DNA from: Methylosinus sp. H3A | GTDB taxonomy: Bacteria; Pseudomonadota; Alphaproteobacteria; Rhizobiales; Beijerinckiaceae | Assembly: GCF_015709455.1 (NCBI RefSeq) | Contig: NZ_JADNQW010000005.1 | Location: 2,844,501-2,908,500, forward strand | Reading direction: 5' to 3' | Length of the DNA stretch: 64,000 nt | Part shown: positions 46,126 to 55,196 of the stretch, piece after piece | Position numbering within the stretch: position 1 is the stretch's first letter | Layout of the letters: each line of letters begins with the position of its first letter | Notes under the pieces: model-generated | What the model was told of the DNA's origin: nothing | The model's database searches: none | The model's input: only the letters and a program-made list of their open reading frames with translations | Program-made: the position numbers and the translations under genes

Positions 46126-46374
46126 TCTGCCTCGTCTCCCGACCTGTTACGAATTACGAAAGTCCGCGCGGCCAGCTATGTTCCGTCCCACGAGGCCGCC
46201 GGTCGCGCGAAAGATGCGGCGAGGCGGAGCCGCTAGGGTCCGCTCGTTCCTCGGTTCCCCGCGATCTTGCGATAGGGACCGGGCTCGCCGCCGGCCCAAG
46301 GCGCCAGCGGCTGACGAATTGCCATTTGCGCGGCGCCAGCGCAAGAGCAATTCCTGCCGAGGCTCCCGCTTCCT

Positions 46375-47037
46375 CTAGTTTCCGCCGTCCTTGTCCAGGG
46401 CGTCGCGCAGGCGGGCGAAAGGCGAGGCTTTCGCCGGCGGCCGTTCCTCCTCCTCGGCCGCCGCCTCTCCGGGCGGGGCGAAGCGCGCGCCCGGCTTGCG
46501 GGGGTAGGGGTCGAGCGCGAGGGCGAAGAATTCGGCCACGATCGCGCCGAGATCGATTCGCCCGTCGACGAGCGGGTCGGGCGCGTCGTCGTCGAGATCG
46601 GCGATATGGCGGCTCGCGCGCGCTTCTTTGGGATCTTTGGGTTCTTCGGGCGCCGCCTCGCGCCGGCGCCGCGACATGCGCTCCTGGCGCAGCTCTTGGC
46701 GCCGCTCATGCGGCGGCGCGGCCGGCGACGCCTCGGGCGCGAAAGACACATCGATCGGCTCGACGACGCGCGTGTCGAAATCCTCGAGCGTCACCACGCA
46801 GGTCTGGCGCACATCGGCGCTGAGCTCCCCGGTGACGCGCAGGCCGTCGCGGCCTTCGCGCGTCACCAGCAGCTTCGCCTCGAGGCGGTTCAGCGCGGGC
46901 AGTCCATCCGCCTCGGCGAGGGCCGCGCGCTCTTTCGCCTCGGCGGCGATGGAGCGCTCCAGCCCGTCCTCGGGAACGTCGACCGCGGCGAGCGGACGCG
47001 AGAAAGGCGTCTTTGGCAATTGTAGATCGTCGCTCAT
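46375..47037 (-). CDS. DUF177 (YceD-like) protein
   Basis: 220-residue acidic protein of the DUF177 family, linked to 23S rRNA or ribosome assembly in other bacteria. Recognised by its position upstream of plsX and the motif TGELSADVRQTCVVTLEDFD, then RVVEPIDVSFAP, and the acidic GRIDLGAIVAEFFALALDPY. The middle (REAAPEEPKDPKEARASRH) and the tail are low complexity. The partner rpmF that usually follows is absent between it and plsX (250-base gap). Confidence 0.85.
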   Translation of the reverse strand: MSDDLQLPKTPFSRPLAAVDVPEDGLERSIAAEAKERAALAEADGLPALNRLEAKLLVTREGRDGLRVTGELSADVRQTCVVTLEDFDTRVVEPIDVSFAPEASPAAPPHERRQELRQERMSRRRREAAPEEPKDPKEARASRHIADLDDDAPDPLVDGRIDLGAIVAEFFALALDPYPRKPGARFAPPGEAAAEEEERPPAKASPFARLRDALDKDGGN

Positions 47038-47286
47038 TCGCCGCTCCTTCTCTCCGACGCAGCAGCGTCGGTCAGCAATATGGAAATATAGATGGGCGCC
47101 GCGCCCATTCGTCGAAGCTTCGCCATTTTCCGGCCATTGATACGGTCGAAGAGGCGCAGACGCCAGCCTGAGGGTTGCGCCGGAGGCGTCGCCGCTTGCT
47201 TTCGCGCGGAGCGAGAGTTAGGCAACGCTTCGAACATTGTCGCGATAGAGGTCGGCCTCGCAGCGAGGCTCAGCGCGGAGAGAAAA

Positions 47287-47748
47287 ATGGGGTTTCCGGG
47301 TTCGCTCGTCGTCGTTTCGCGGCAGGCCCATCGCCTCGCCGTCCTCGCGCTGGTCGCGGCGCCGCTCGCCGGCTGCCTCGGCTATGACGGCGTCATCAAT
47401 CGCGGCGCGATCGTCGAGGAGCGCAAGGCCGCGCAGGTGAAGGTCGGCATGGCGGCGCCTCAGGTGCTCGCTCTGCTCGGCACGCCGTCGACGACATCGA
47501 CGATCGGCGGCGACGCCTGGTACTATGTCAGCCAGCGCATCGAGCGCGAGCTCGCCTTTCTGCCGCCCGAGGTCGCCGATCAGCACATTCTCTCGGTCTA
47601 TTTCGACAAATCGAAAAAAGTCCAACGCATCGCCGACTATGGGCTGCAGGACGGCAAGGTCGTCGATTTCGTCACGCGCACGACGCCGACCGCCGGCGCG
47701 GAGTTCAATTTCGTCCGCAATATGCTGTCGAAGCTGACCAGCTTCTGA
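47287..47748 (+). CDS. bamE: BamE/SmpA-like outer membrane lipoprotein
   Basis: Subunit of the Bam machine that inserts beta-barrels in the outer membrane. Lipobox LAGC (cysteine 30) follows a hydrophobic signal. The BamE fold is visible: VKVGMAAPQVLALLGTPSTT, DAWYYVSQRIER and HILSVYFDKSKKVQRIADYG. 153 residues. It diverges from the DUF177 gene, the usual order in Hyphomicrobiales. A weak A/U hairpin (aaaaaagcgagtttttt) lies just after the stop. Confidence 0.9.
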   Translation: MGFPGSLVVVSRQAHRLAVLALVAAPLAGCLGYDGVINRGAIVEERKAAQVKVGMAAPQVLALLGTPSTTSTIGGDAWYYVSQRIERELAFLPPEVADQHILSVYFDKSKKVQRIADYGLQDGKVVDFVTRTTPTAGAEFNFVRNMLSKLTSF

Positions 47749-47989
47749 GAATTCGATAAAAAAGCGAGTTTTTTCAAACAGAAGCGTGGCTGTGTCGATT
47801 TGGCGCAAATGTGGCGGGCGTTTCGGCGGCCGCCCTCCGTACGTAGCGGATCGCTTCATTTTTAAGGGTTTGTGGGAATTACGGAGCCCCGCCCGAATGT
47901 GACGCGCGCGTGACGCGCGCAGTCGATTTTTCGCCCCTCGCGGTTGCTAGCCTCTGTCTCGTCCAAACAACAGCGAGGAATGAAACAGA

Positions 47990-49081
47990 GTGTCTTTCGA
48001 AGCGATAGCTCCTGCCGTTCGCGGCGAAGCGTCGGCGCCGAAATGGTCGCGCTTTCTGCCCGTGCTCAACCGCGCAGACGCGGACCGGCCCCTCGCGGGG
48101 CCCGACGGATCCGTTCACATGCTCCTACGCGCATTCGCCATAGCGACGGCCCTGGCCTTCGCTCTGGTGGCCGCGCTGCTGTCTTTGCCGGACGGCTGGG
48201 GCCGGTTCAGACTGTCGGAGGCTTCGCGCGCCGGCGCGCAGGCGCGCCGGGCGCCTCCGCCATTGTTCTTCTTGACGAATCGCGGCCTCACGGATCAGCC
48301 GCTCGACGCCGATGCGGCCGAGGCGATCGGCGAGGCGGTGAAGGCCTGGTCCGGCTCCGTCGACGCCGCCAACGAGGCGCAGACGAGCCTTTCCGGCGCG
48401 GCGCCGGCGGTGCTGCAATTCGGCCCGGTGCGCGTCGCCCGCGCCATTGTCGAGCATGTCGTGCAGGCGGCCCGCACCACGGGCTCCGATCCGGCCCTGC
48501 TGATGGCCATCGCCGACAAGGAGTCGAGCTTCGCGCCCAAGGCCAAGGCCAGCACCTCTTCGGCGAGCGGGCTGTTCCAGTTCATCGATTCGACCTGGTT
48601 CAAGGCCGTGCGGATGTTCGGCCGCAGTCATGGCCAGGAGGCCGCGGCGCAGGCGATCGGCGGCGACTATCGCGTCGCGCCGCAGAAGCGCTCCGAAATC
48701 CTCGCCATGCGCAACGACCCTTATCTCTCCGCGGTGTTCGCGGCCGAGATGCTGAAGCATGACGGCGAGCGCATCGCCGAGCGCCTCGGCCGGCCGCTGA
48801 CGGCGGGCGAGACCTATCTCATCCATTTCCTGGGGCCGGACGACGCCGCGCGCTTCATGGCGAAAGTGGAGGAGGCGCCGAATTCGCCGGCGGCCAAACT
48901 CCTGCCCAGGCCCGCCCGCGCCAATAAGCCGATCTTCTTCGCCCGCGAGGGCCGCAAGATGAAGCCGAAATCGGTCGGCGAGGTGCATCAGGCCTTCGAG
49001 ACGATGATGGGTCAGCGCTCGAGCCGCTACAGAGGCGTCGAGCGGCAATTGCCGATCGAGGCGCTCGCCTATACGGAATGA
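47990..49081 (+). CDS. Lytic transglycosylase-like (SLT) protein
   Basis: Periplasmic peptidoglycan-cleaving enzyme. A hydrophobic anchor (IATALAFALVAALLSLP) is followed by a linker, then the SLT domain: LLMAIADKESSFAPKAKAST, with the catalytic glutamate, and SSASGLFQFIDSTWFKAVRM, RNDPYLSAVFAAEML. Two starts are possible: GTG at 47990 (363 aa) after GAGGAA, or ATG at 48119, which gives a conventional signal peptide (MLLRAFAIATAL). I report the longer but am unsure. A strong terminator follows. Confidence 0.82.
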   Translation: MSFEAIAPAVRGEASAPKWSRFLPVLNRADADRPLAGPDGSVHMLLRAFAIATALAFALVAALLSLPDGWGRFRLSEASRAGAQARRAPPPLFFLTNRGLTDQPLDADAAEAIGEAVKAWSGSVDAANEAQTSLSGAAPAVLQFGPVRVARAIVEHVVQAARTTGSDPALLMAIADKESSFAPKAKASTSSASGLFQFIDSTWFKAVRMFGRSHGQEAAAQAIGGDYRVAPQKRSEILAMRNDPYLSAVFAAEMLKHDGERIAERLGRPLTAGETYLIHFLGPDDAARFMAKVEEAPNSPAAKLLPRPARANKPIFFAREGRKMKPKSVGEVHQAFETMMGQRSSRYRGVERQLPIEALAYTE

Positions 49082-49104
49082 GCCTCTCGCGATGGAAATG
49101 AGAA

Positions 49105-49128
49105 AGGCGGCCTGCGGGCCGCCTTTTT
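49105..49128 (+). terminator. Terminator after the transglycosylase gene
   Basis: Stem aggcggcc/ggccgcct with tgcg loop, followed by a TTTTT run. It sits between convergent genes, and a short A-run on its left may let it serve the AraC gene too. Confidence 0.85.
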
Positions 49129-49137
49129 CGTCCGTGG

Positions 49138-50154
49138 CTATTCGCCCGCTCTCGCCGATTCGCGCCAGCGGCTGGGGGCGACGCCGGCCCATTTCTCGAA
49201 GGCGCGGCTGAAATGCGCGGGATCGCGATAGCCGAGCATCGCCGCGATCTCGGTGATCGAGCGCTCCTTCTGGCGCAGCAGAAAGATCGCGCGGCGCTGG
49301 AGCGTGTCGCGTAAAAGATCGGCGTAGCTCAGCCCGAGATCGGCGAGCCGGCGCTGGAGCGTGCGTTTGGAGAGTCCCGCCCGCCGCACGATGTCGTCGA
49401 GCGTGGGGCGGCCGCCGAGCAGCTCGAGCTCGATGAGCACGCCGATATTGCCGGGAAGATCATCCGGGGCCGGTATGTCGAAGATGCGGGCGATCTCGTC
49501 GGCGTCGAGTCCGTCCCGCTCGAAAAGACGCGGATTGACCGTCATCAGCAGGCGCTGATCGAAGACGATCGAGCCTGGTCCGTCGCAGAGCACAGTGTCG
49601 GCGCCCATCTGCTCGCCGATCGAGCGTCGCGCGCTCGCCGGAAGCCCGCCGAGCATCACGCGGCTGGGCAGCCAGCGCGCGCCGGCGAAATGCCGCACGA
49701 TGGCGATCATATACCAGATCGCCAGCATTTCGTTCTGCGGCCGTCCCTCCTTGGCCGGGTCGCCGAGCTCATAGGACCAGACGACCTCCTCGTCTCGTCG
49801 TCGCAGGATCAGCCGCGTCGCGCTCTGCAGCATGTTCGGCAGGCTCGCCCCCGCGCGATGAATGGCTTCGAGCAGCGTCGGCGCCTGGGTGACCCATTTT
49901 CCATAAACGCCGAGGCCGGCGATCGTCGTCTTCCGGCCGAGACGGGCGGCGAAGGCCTCGTCTGCGAGCTCGCGCGCCGAGGCCGCGAGCAGGCGGCAAT
50001 GATCGCGCAGCGGCAACAGAGTGTCCGGTGATTCCATGAGGCCGATGGGCAGCTCGGCGCGGCGAAACACCCGCTCGATCGAGCCGCCGGTCGCGGTGAC
50101 GACCTCGGCGATCGGCCCGAGCGTGCTGGCGCGTGTGTAGCCGGTCTGTCGCAT
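49138..50154 (-). CDS. AraC-family transcriptional regulator
   Basis: 338 residues. The N-terminal part (RASTLGPIAEVVTATGGSIE, FAARLGRKTTIAGLGVYGKW) resembles the arabinose-binding-like domain of the OruR/ArgR type AraC proteins. The C-terminal double helix-turn-helix is clear: TLDDIVRRAGLSKRTLQRRL, RSITEIAAMLGYRDPAHFSR, AFEKWAGVAPSRWRE. The ATG at 50154 has GAGGG nearby. It is divergent from the DUF3047 gene and may control it; effector unknown. Confidence 0.88.
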   Translation of the reverse strand: MRQTGYTRASTLGPIAEVVTATGGSIERVFRRAELPIGLMESPDTLLPLRDHCRLLAASARELADEAFAARLGRKTTIAGLGVYGKWVTQAPTLLEAIHRAGASLPNMLQSATRLILRRRDEEVVWSYELGDPAKEGRPQNEMLAIWYMIAIVRHFAGARWLPSRVMLGGLPASARRSIGEQMGADTVLCDGPGSIVFDQRLLMTVNPRLFERDGLDADEIARIFDIPAPDDLPGNIGVLIELELLGGRPTLDDIVRRAGLSKRTLQRRLADLGLSYADLLRDTLQRRAIFLLRQKERSITEIAAMLGYRDPAHFSRAFEKWAGVAPSRWRESARAGE

Positions 50155-50294
50155 CTGCCCTCGCGCGCGCCATGTTGGAGCGATTTCGGCATGTCCTGGC
50201 AAGCGGCGCTTCGGCGCGGACGATAGCATCGAGGTCTCGGCTCAAGAACGCCGATCCATCGGGGAGTTTGCCCGAGTTCAGGGAGGGTCTTCAT

Positions 50295-51500
50295 ATGTGC
50301 CTTTATTGTCTCGGACTTTCGCCCGGCGCGGGGCTGTCGCGGCGCGAGATGTTGCGGGCCGGCGCGATCGGCGCCGCTCTGCCCTTTGTCGCCTCGGTCG
50401 CGCCGGGCGGCGCCGCCGCGCAGAGCGGGCCGGCGCCGGCGGATTTCAAACGCAGCGTCGAGGAGCTGATCGCGCGCTCGCGCTCTCCCGAGCTCGCGGG
50501 ATATCGGCTGTTTACGATCGGCGGCGCCGATCTGCCCTGGATCGATCTCGGACTCGCGGCGGCGAAGGGCCAGCAGGTCAGCTTTCTCGTCGCCGGACGC
50601 ATGTGGATCGCTCGGCCTTACGACCTCTGGTTCGCGCCCGGCCTCGTCCTCCATGCGCGCACGCGCGGCAAACGGCCGATGTACAGCCCTGGCGTCGATA
50701 CGGGCACGATGACCGCGGCCCATGACGGCCCGCTCGAGATCGCTCGTTCCGCGGCGCAATTCTCGGACGAAGACGGAAGCCTGTGGACGCCCGAGGCGGA
50801 GTATCGCAAGCAGGAGGTCGAGATCGTCGGCGTCGCGCTGCTGTGGAAGGGCGACGCGGCTGCGGGCCTTTCGAGCCTCGCCGCGCATGGCGACGTCGGC
50901 GGGCTCATAGCGGCGGAGATCGCCCGGCTGAAACGCGGACGCAAATTGCCCGAGGGCTGGAACAATCTCTTCAGCCTCGGCGGCGGCGCCGAGATCTTCG
51001 GCCGCGAGGCGAATGGCGAGATCGTCTGCGAGAGCGCCGCGAGCGCCTCCATCATCGAGCGTCCGCTGCCGCTTTCTTTCGCCACGCGTCCCAAGCTCGG
51101 CTGGCGTTGGAAGATCGATCAGCTTCCTTCGGCGAGAGCGGAGGATGCGCCGCCTTTCCACGACTATCTCTCGATCGGCGTGAAATTCGAGGACGGGCAA
51201 GACCTCACTTATTTCTGGAGCGCCGGCCTGCCGACCGGAAAAGTCTTCCGCTGTCCGCTCGCCGGCTGGAGCGCGGTCGAGACTCATATGGTCGTCGATT
51301 CGGGCGCCGCGGGCCTTGGGCAGTGGCGCGAGCTCGAGCGCGACGTCGCCGCCGATTACGCCGCCCATATCGGCGGGCCGGCCAAGGCGATCAGCCATAT
51401 TTGGCTGCTGGCGGTCACGCCCTTCCAGCGCCGCCGCGGCGCCTGCCGCTATGCCGATATTCGCGTCGCGACGGCGGATGGGGCGGTGACGAAGCTATAG
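50295..51500 (+). CDS. DUF3047-domain exported protein
   Basis: 401 residues. The N-terminus has a twin-arginine (Tat) signal: LSRREMLRAGAIGAALPFVA then PGGAAAQ. The C-terminal domain matches DUF3047: LGWRWKIDQLPSARAED, DLTYFWSAGLPTGKVF, QWRELERDVAADYAAHIGG, and ACRYADIRVA. The middle (residues 60-240) has galactose-binding-like strand content I cannot name. Tat export suggests a folded, perhaps cofactor-binding protein. The stop codon is formed by the first bases of repeat copy E. Divergent from the AraC gene. Confidence 0.75.
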   Translation: MCLYCLGLSPGAGLSRREMLRAGAIGAALPFVASVAPGGAAAQSGPAPADFKRSVEELIARSRSPELAGYRLFTIGGADLPWIDLGLAAAKGQQVSFLVAGRMWIARPYDLWFAPGLVLHARTRGKRPMYSPGVDTGTMTAAHDGPLEIARSAAQFSDEDGSLWTPEAEYRKQEVEIVGVALLWKGDAAAGLSSLAAHGDVGGLIAAEIARLKRGRKLPEGWNNLFSLGGGAEIFGREANGEIVCESAASASIIERPLPLSFATRPKLGWRWKIDQLPSARAEDAPPFHDYLSIGVKFEDGQDLTYFWSAGLPTGKVFRCPLAGWSAVETHMVVDSGAAGLGQWRELERDVAADYAAHIGGPAKAISHIWLLAVTPFQRRRGACRYADIRVATADGAVTKL

Positions 51501-51552
51501 AGCGTTTCCAGCCGAAGTGGACGCCGGTTCGGCGTTGGAGCCGCGTCGAACT
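51497..51552. repeat. Dispersed palindromic repeat, copy E
   Basis: tatagagcgtttccagccga then agtggacgccggttcggc and gttggagccgcgtcgaa, matching the left half of copy A. Its first TAG (51498-51500) is the stop codon of the DUF3047 gene, and its end lies five bases from the moaE stop. Confidence 0.75.
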
Positions 51553-51556
51553 CTCG

Positions 51557-52015
51557 TCACTTGCTCCAGCGCTCGGCGGCGGCGTCGTCCTTGGCCTTGG
51601 CCTCGACCCAGTCGCCGACGCCGCCGTCGGCGCGATGCTCCTTCTTCCAGAAGGGGGCGCGGGTTTTGAGGTAATCCATCAGAAACTCCGCCGCGGCGAA
51701 GGCCTCGCCGCGATGGCGCGCCGCGGTGACGACGAGCACGATTCTTTCGCTGGGCAGAATGCGCCCATGGCGATGAATGATGGTGAGCGCCTGCAGCGGC
51801 CAGCGCGTCAGCGCCTCGTCGGCGACGCGGGCGATCTCCGCCTCGGCCATGCCCGGATAATGCTCGAGCTCCAGCGCCGATAGCGCCCCGTCTTCGTCTC
51901 GGCAGAGACCCGTGAAGGTGACGATCGCGCCTATGTCGCGGCGGCTGCTCTCGATCAGCGCGGCCTCATGGGCCGGGTCGAAGGGGTCGGATTGGATGCG
52001 GATGGTGGGGAGCAT
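51557..52015 (-). CDS. moaE: Molybdopterin synthase large subunit MoaE
   Basis: Catalytic subunit that, with MoaD thiocarboxylate, adds the dithiolene sulfurs to make molybdopterin. Family motifs: VTFTGLCRDEDGALSALELE, HYPGMAEAEI, HRHGRILPSERIVLVVTAAR, and the catalytic-lysine block YLKTRAPFWKKEH. 152 residues with an acidic lysine-rich tail. It follows moaD by about 50 bases. Confidence 0.96.
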   Translation of the reverse strand: MLPTIRIQSDPFDPAHEAALIESSRRDIGAIVTFTGLCRDEDGALSALELEHYPGMAEAEIARVADEALTRWPLQALTIIHRHGRILPSERIVLVVTAARHRGEAFAAAEFLMDYLKTRAPFWKKEHRADGGVGDWVEAKAKDDAAAERWSK

Positions 52016-52066
52016 GTGAGCAATGGTGAGCGAAGAGTAGCGCGATTTCCCGACGCACTCACGATC

Positions 52067-52318
52067 TCACCCTCCGGTCATCGGCGGAAAAAAGGCGATC
52101 TCCCGCGCTCCCGCGATCGGCGCTTCATGGCGTACATGGGCCTTGTCGAGCGCCGCGCGAATGACGGCGGCGTTCTCGAAGGCGTAGGCGTAGGTCTCGT
52201 CCCGCGCCTTCAGCCAGGCGATGAGCTCGCCGACGGTCGCGATTTCCGGGGGAGGGGAGATATCCTCCTCGGCGCGGCCGATTCGCTCGCGCACCCAGGC
52301 GAAATAAAGGGCCTTCAT
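52067..52318 (-). CDS. moaD: Molybdopterin synthase small subunit MoaD
   Basis: Ubiquitin-fold sulfur carrier. 83 residues ending in the required GlyGly (FFPPMTGG). Start region KALYFAWVRERIGRAEEDIS, typical of the family. Its ATG overlaps the pgsA stop by four bases, so moaD and moaE ride downstream of pgsA, a common order after uvrC. Confidence 0.94.
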   Translation of the reverse strand: MKALYFAWVRERIGRAEEDISPPPEIATVGELIAWLKARDETYAYAFENAAVIRAALDKAHVRHEAPIAGAREIAFFPPMTGG

Positions 52319-52920
52319 CGCGCTTCGTCCGTTCCGAAATGCGCCCAGCCCGCTCTCATATAGTCATAGCCGGTGTAGAGCGTCAGCAGCGCGGCGATCC
52401 ACAGCAGCACGCTGCCGATGTTCACCGTGCCCGGCAGCACCAGCTCGCCGGCCGGGCCGGCGATGAAGAAGCCGAGCGCAAAGAGCTGCAGCGTCGTCTT
52501 CCATTTGGCGATGGCGCTGACCGGCAGCGGCACTTTCAGCTCGGCGAGATATTCGCGCAGGCCCGAGACGAGCATCTCGCGGCAGAGGATGATGAGCGCC
52601 GCCCAGATCGTCAGGCCGGAGATCGTCTGATCGGCGACGACCATCAGCAGAGTGGCGGCGACCAGTAGCTTGTCGGCGATGGGGTCGAGCATGGCGCCGA
52701 GCGTCGACTGCTGCGCCCAGGCGCGGGCGAGATAGCCGTCGAAGAAATCGGTGATGCCGGCGGCCGTGAACACGCCGAGCGCGGTCCAGCGCATCCAATG
52801 CTCTTCTGGCCATTGCAGAAGGCCCGCGACGACCGGGACGGCGACGAGCCGGCCATAGGTCAGAATATTGGGCAGGGAGAGCGCGCGCCCGCGGCGCGGC
52901 GGAATAGCCGTCGATGTCAT
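52315..52920 (-). CDS. pgsA: CDP-diacylglycerol-glycerol-3-phosphate phosphatidyltransferase
   Basis: Inner-membrane enzyme that makes phosphatidylglycerol phosphate. The CDP-alcohol phosphotransferase motif spans DFFDGYLARAWAQQSTLGAM then LDPIADKLL, preceded by LSLPNILTYGRLVAVPV and membrane segments. 201 residues from the ATG at 52920; an ATG 15 bases upstream adds five residues, and neither has a strong ribosome site. Overlaps moaD. Confidence 0.94.
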   Translation of the reverse strand: MTSTAIPPRRGRALSLPNILTYGRLVAVPVVAGLLQWPEEHWMRWTALGVFTAAGITDFFDGYLARAWAQQSTLGAMLDPIADKLLVAATLLMVVADQTISGLTIWAALIILCREMLVSGLREYLAELKVPLPVSAIAKWKTTLQLFALGFFIAGPAGELVLPGTVNIGSVLLWIAALLTLYTGYDYMRAGWAHFGTDEAR

Positions 52921-53114
52921 GCCCGGAAGGAACATGGCCGGCGCCACCCTTGTCAATAGAAGAGACGGACTCCGAGCCGGCGCCGCGACCTCGCGCGCCC
53001 GCTCGATTCGCCGCGCCGCAGCGGGAAACTTCGGCAAATCCGGCGTTTTCGCAGATTGTGCGGGTCGGCGGGGCCGTCGCCGGGCCGCGCACAAATTTTA
53101 GCCGTCGGCGCGAA

Positions 53115-55097
53115 TCAGCCGCCGCGCTGGAAATGATCGAAGACGAGCCGGGCCGTCGCTTTGTTCACGCCCGGCACATTCTCGAGGTCGCAGAGGGCGG
53201 CGCCCGCCACCGCCTTGGCGGTGCCGAAGGCGAGCAGCAGCGCCCGCTTGCGGGCCGGGCCGACGCCGGCGATCTCGTCCAGCGGGTTTTTGGCGAACTC
53301 CTTCTTACGCCGGGCCCGATGCGTGCCGATGGCGAAGCGATGCGCCTCGTCGCGCAGTCGCTGGACGAAATAGAGCGCCGGATCATGCGGCGGCAGGCGG
53401 AAGGGCTCGCGTCCCTCGACGAAGAACATCTCGCGGCCGGCGTTGCGGTCGACGCCCTTGGCGATGGAGGCGATGGTCACGCCCTCGAGGCCGATCTCCG
53501 CCGCCACGGCGCGCGCGGCGTCGAATTGTCCGCGGCCGCCGTCGATGAGTACGAGGTCGGGCTTGGACGGAAAGGCGTCTTGCGCCTCCTCCTCCGGCTT
53601 TTCGGCGTCTTTCGTTATGCGGGCGAAGCGGCGCGCCAGCACCTCGCGCATCATGGCGTAATCGTCGCCCGGCGTGATCTCGGCGCTCTTTATGTTGAAG
53701 GTGCGATAATGCGTCTTCATGAAGCCCGTGGGGCCGGCGACGATCATCGCGCCGATGGCCTGCTGGCCGCCCGTATGGGAATTGTCATAGACCTCGACGC
53801 GGCGCGGCGGCTTTTCCATGCCGAACATCTCGCCGAGCGCGATCAGCAGCCTCTCCTGGCTCGCGTCCTCGGTGAGCTTGCGCGTCAGCGTCTGCTTGGC
53901 GTTGGTCTGCGCATGCTCGACCAGCTCGCGCTTCTCGCCGCGCTGCGGCGTCGCGATCTCCACCTTGCGGCCGAGCTTGTCCGACAGAGCCTGCGCCAGC
54001 AGCTCGCGATCTTCGATCGCATGGGAGAGCAGCACCAAAGGCGCCGGCGGATGCTCGCCATAGAATTGCGCGAGGAAGGAGCCGAGCACTTCTTCTTCCG
54101 TCAGGCTCTGATCGGCGCGCGGGAAATAGGCGCGATCGCCCCAATTCTGATAGGCGCGAAAGAAAAACGCCTCGATGCAGAAGCGTCCGGCCTCCTTGGC
54201 GATGGCGAAGACATCGGCCTCCTCGACGCTGTGCGGATTGACGCCCTGCGTTCCCTGGATCAGCGACAGCGCCGATATGCGGTCGCGCAGCCGCGCGGCG
54301 CGCTCGAATTCGAGCCGCTCCGCCGCCGCGGTCATCTCGGTGGCGAGCTGCTCGCGCACGGAGCGGCTCTTGCCGGTGAGGAAGTCATGCGCCTCCTGCA
54401 CCAGCACGGAATAGTCCTCGATCGAGATTTCGCCGGTGCAGGGGCCGGCGCAGCGCTTGATCTGATAGAGCAGGCAAGGCCGCGTGCGGTTCTCGTAAAA
54501 AGAATCGGTGCAGGAGCGCAGCAGAAACGCGCGTTGCAGCGCATTGAGCGCGCGCCCCACCGCTCCGGCGTTGGCGAAGGGACCGAAATAATCGCCTTTG
54601 CGCGCCCGCGCGCCGCGATGCTTGGTGATCTGCGGCGCATCGTGATCGCGCGCGATGAGAATATACGGGAAGCTCTTGTCGTCGCGCATCAGCACGTTGA
54701 AGCGCGGCTTCATCTGCTTGATGAGATTGGTCTCGAGCAGCAGAGCCTCGGTCTCGGTCTCGACCGAGATGAACATCATCGAGGCGGTCGCCGAGATCAT
54801 GCGCGCGATGCGATTCACATGGCCGGCGAGGCGCGTGTAGCTCGCTATGCGCTTGCGGACGTTCTTGGCCTTGCCGACGTACAGCACCTCGCCATTCTCG
54901 GCGATCATGCGATAGACGCCCGGCCCGTTGGGCGCGTTCTTCCAATAGGATTTGATGACGCCGACGCCGCGCTTGACGCTCTCGGGCGTGTCCTTGGCGA
55001 GCTCGGGCGCGGCGGCGCCTTCGGCCTCTTCCGCAATATCCTCGTCGCGGTCCTCGTCCGGGTCGAGGGTTTCGGGGAGATCGGGCGTATCGCTCAT
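53115..55097 (-). CDS. uvrC: Excinuclease ABC subunit C
   Basis: Dual-incision nuclease of nucleotide excision repair. N-terminal GIY-YIG domain: [20 protein letters not shown] then [13 protein letters not shown]. The UVR region, the RNase H-like domain ([37 protein letters not shown]), and a C-terminal helix-hairpin-helix ([19 protein letters not shown]) follow. An acidic N-terminal extension of about 45 residues is usual in this group. 660 residues. It is 194 bases upstream of pgsA on the same strand. Confidence 0.96.
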   Translation of the reverse strand: MSDTPDLPETLDPDEDRDEDIAEEAEGAAAPELAKDTPESVKRGVGVIKSYWKNAPNGPGVYRMIAENGEVLYVGKAKNVRKRIASYTRLAGHVNRIARMISATASMMFISVETETEALLLETNLIKQMKPRFNVLMRDDKSFPYILIARDHDAPQITKHRGARARKGDYFGPFANAGAVGRALNALQRAFLLRSCTDSFYENRTRPCLLYQIKRCAGPCTGEISIEDYSVLVQEAHDFLTGKSRSVREQLATEMTAAAERLEFERAARLRDRISALSLIQGTQGVNPHSVEEADVFAIAKEAGRFCIEAFFFRAYQNWGDRAYFPRADQSLTEEEVLGSFLAQFYGEHPPAPLVLLSHAIEDRELLAQALSDKLGRKVEIATPQRGEKRELVEHAQTNAKQTLTRKLTEDASQERLLIALGEMFGMEKPPRRVEVYDNSHTGGQQAIGAMIVAGPTGFMKTHYRTFNIKSAEITPGDDYAMMREVLARRFARITKDAEKPEEEAQDAFPSKPDLVLIDGGRGQFDAARAVAAEIGLEGVTIASIAKGVDRNAGREMFFVEGREPFRLPPHDPALYFVQRLRDEAHRFAIGTHRARRKKEFAKNPLDEIAGVGPARKRALLLAFGTAKAVAGAALCDLENVPGVNKATARLVFDHFQRGG

Positions 55098-55196
55098 GCG
55101 GCGAGATTTATGCCCGGCGCGCGCGAATGGGAAGAGCGCGCATGGCCGTGGGCTCTGGCGCGCCGAGGCCTATTTCCTCCTGACGGAGGAGCCCTC

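Noticed and set aside
46126..46374. Possible rpmF gene between the DUF177 gene and plsX
   Set aside because: Neither strand encodes an L32-like sequence; the short frames there are low-quality.
52914..55196. Long upstream extension of the TAXI protein frame opposite uvrC
   Set aside because: The extension is antisense to uvrC; a strong ribosome site and membrane anchor fix the start at 55197.
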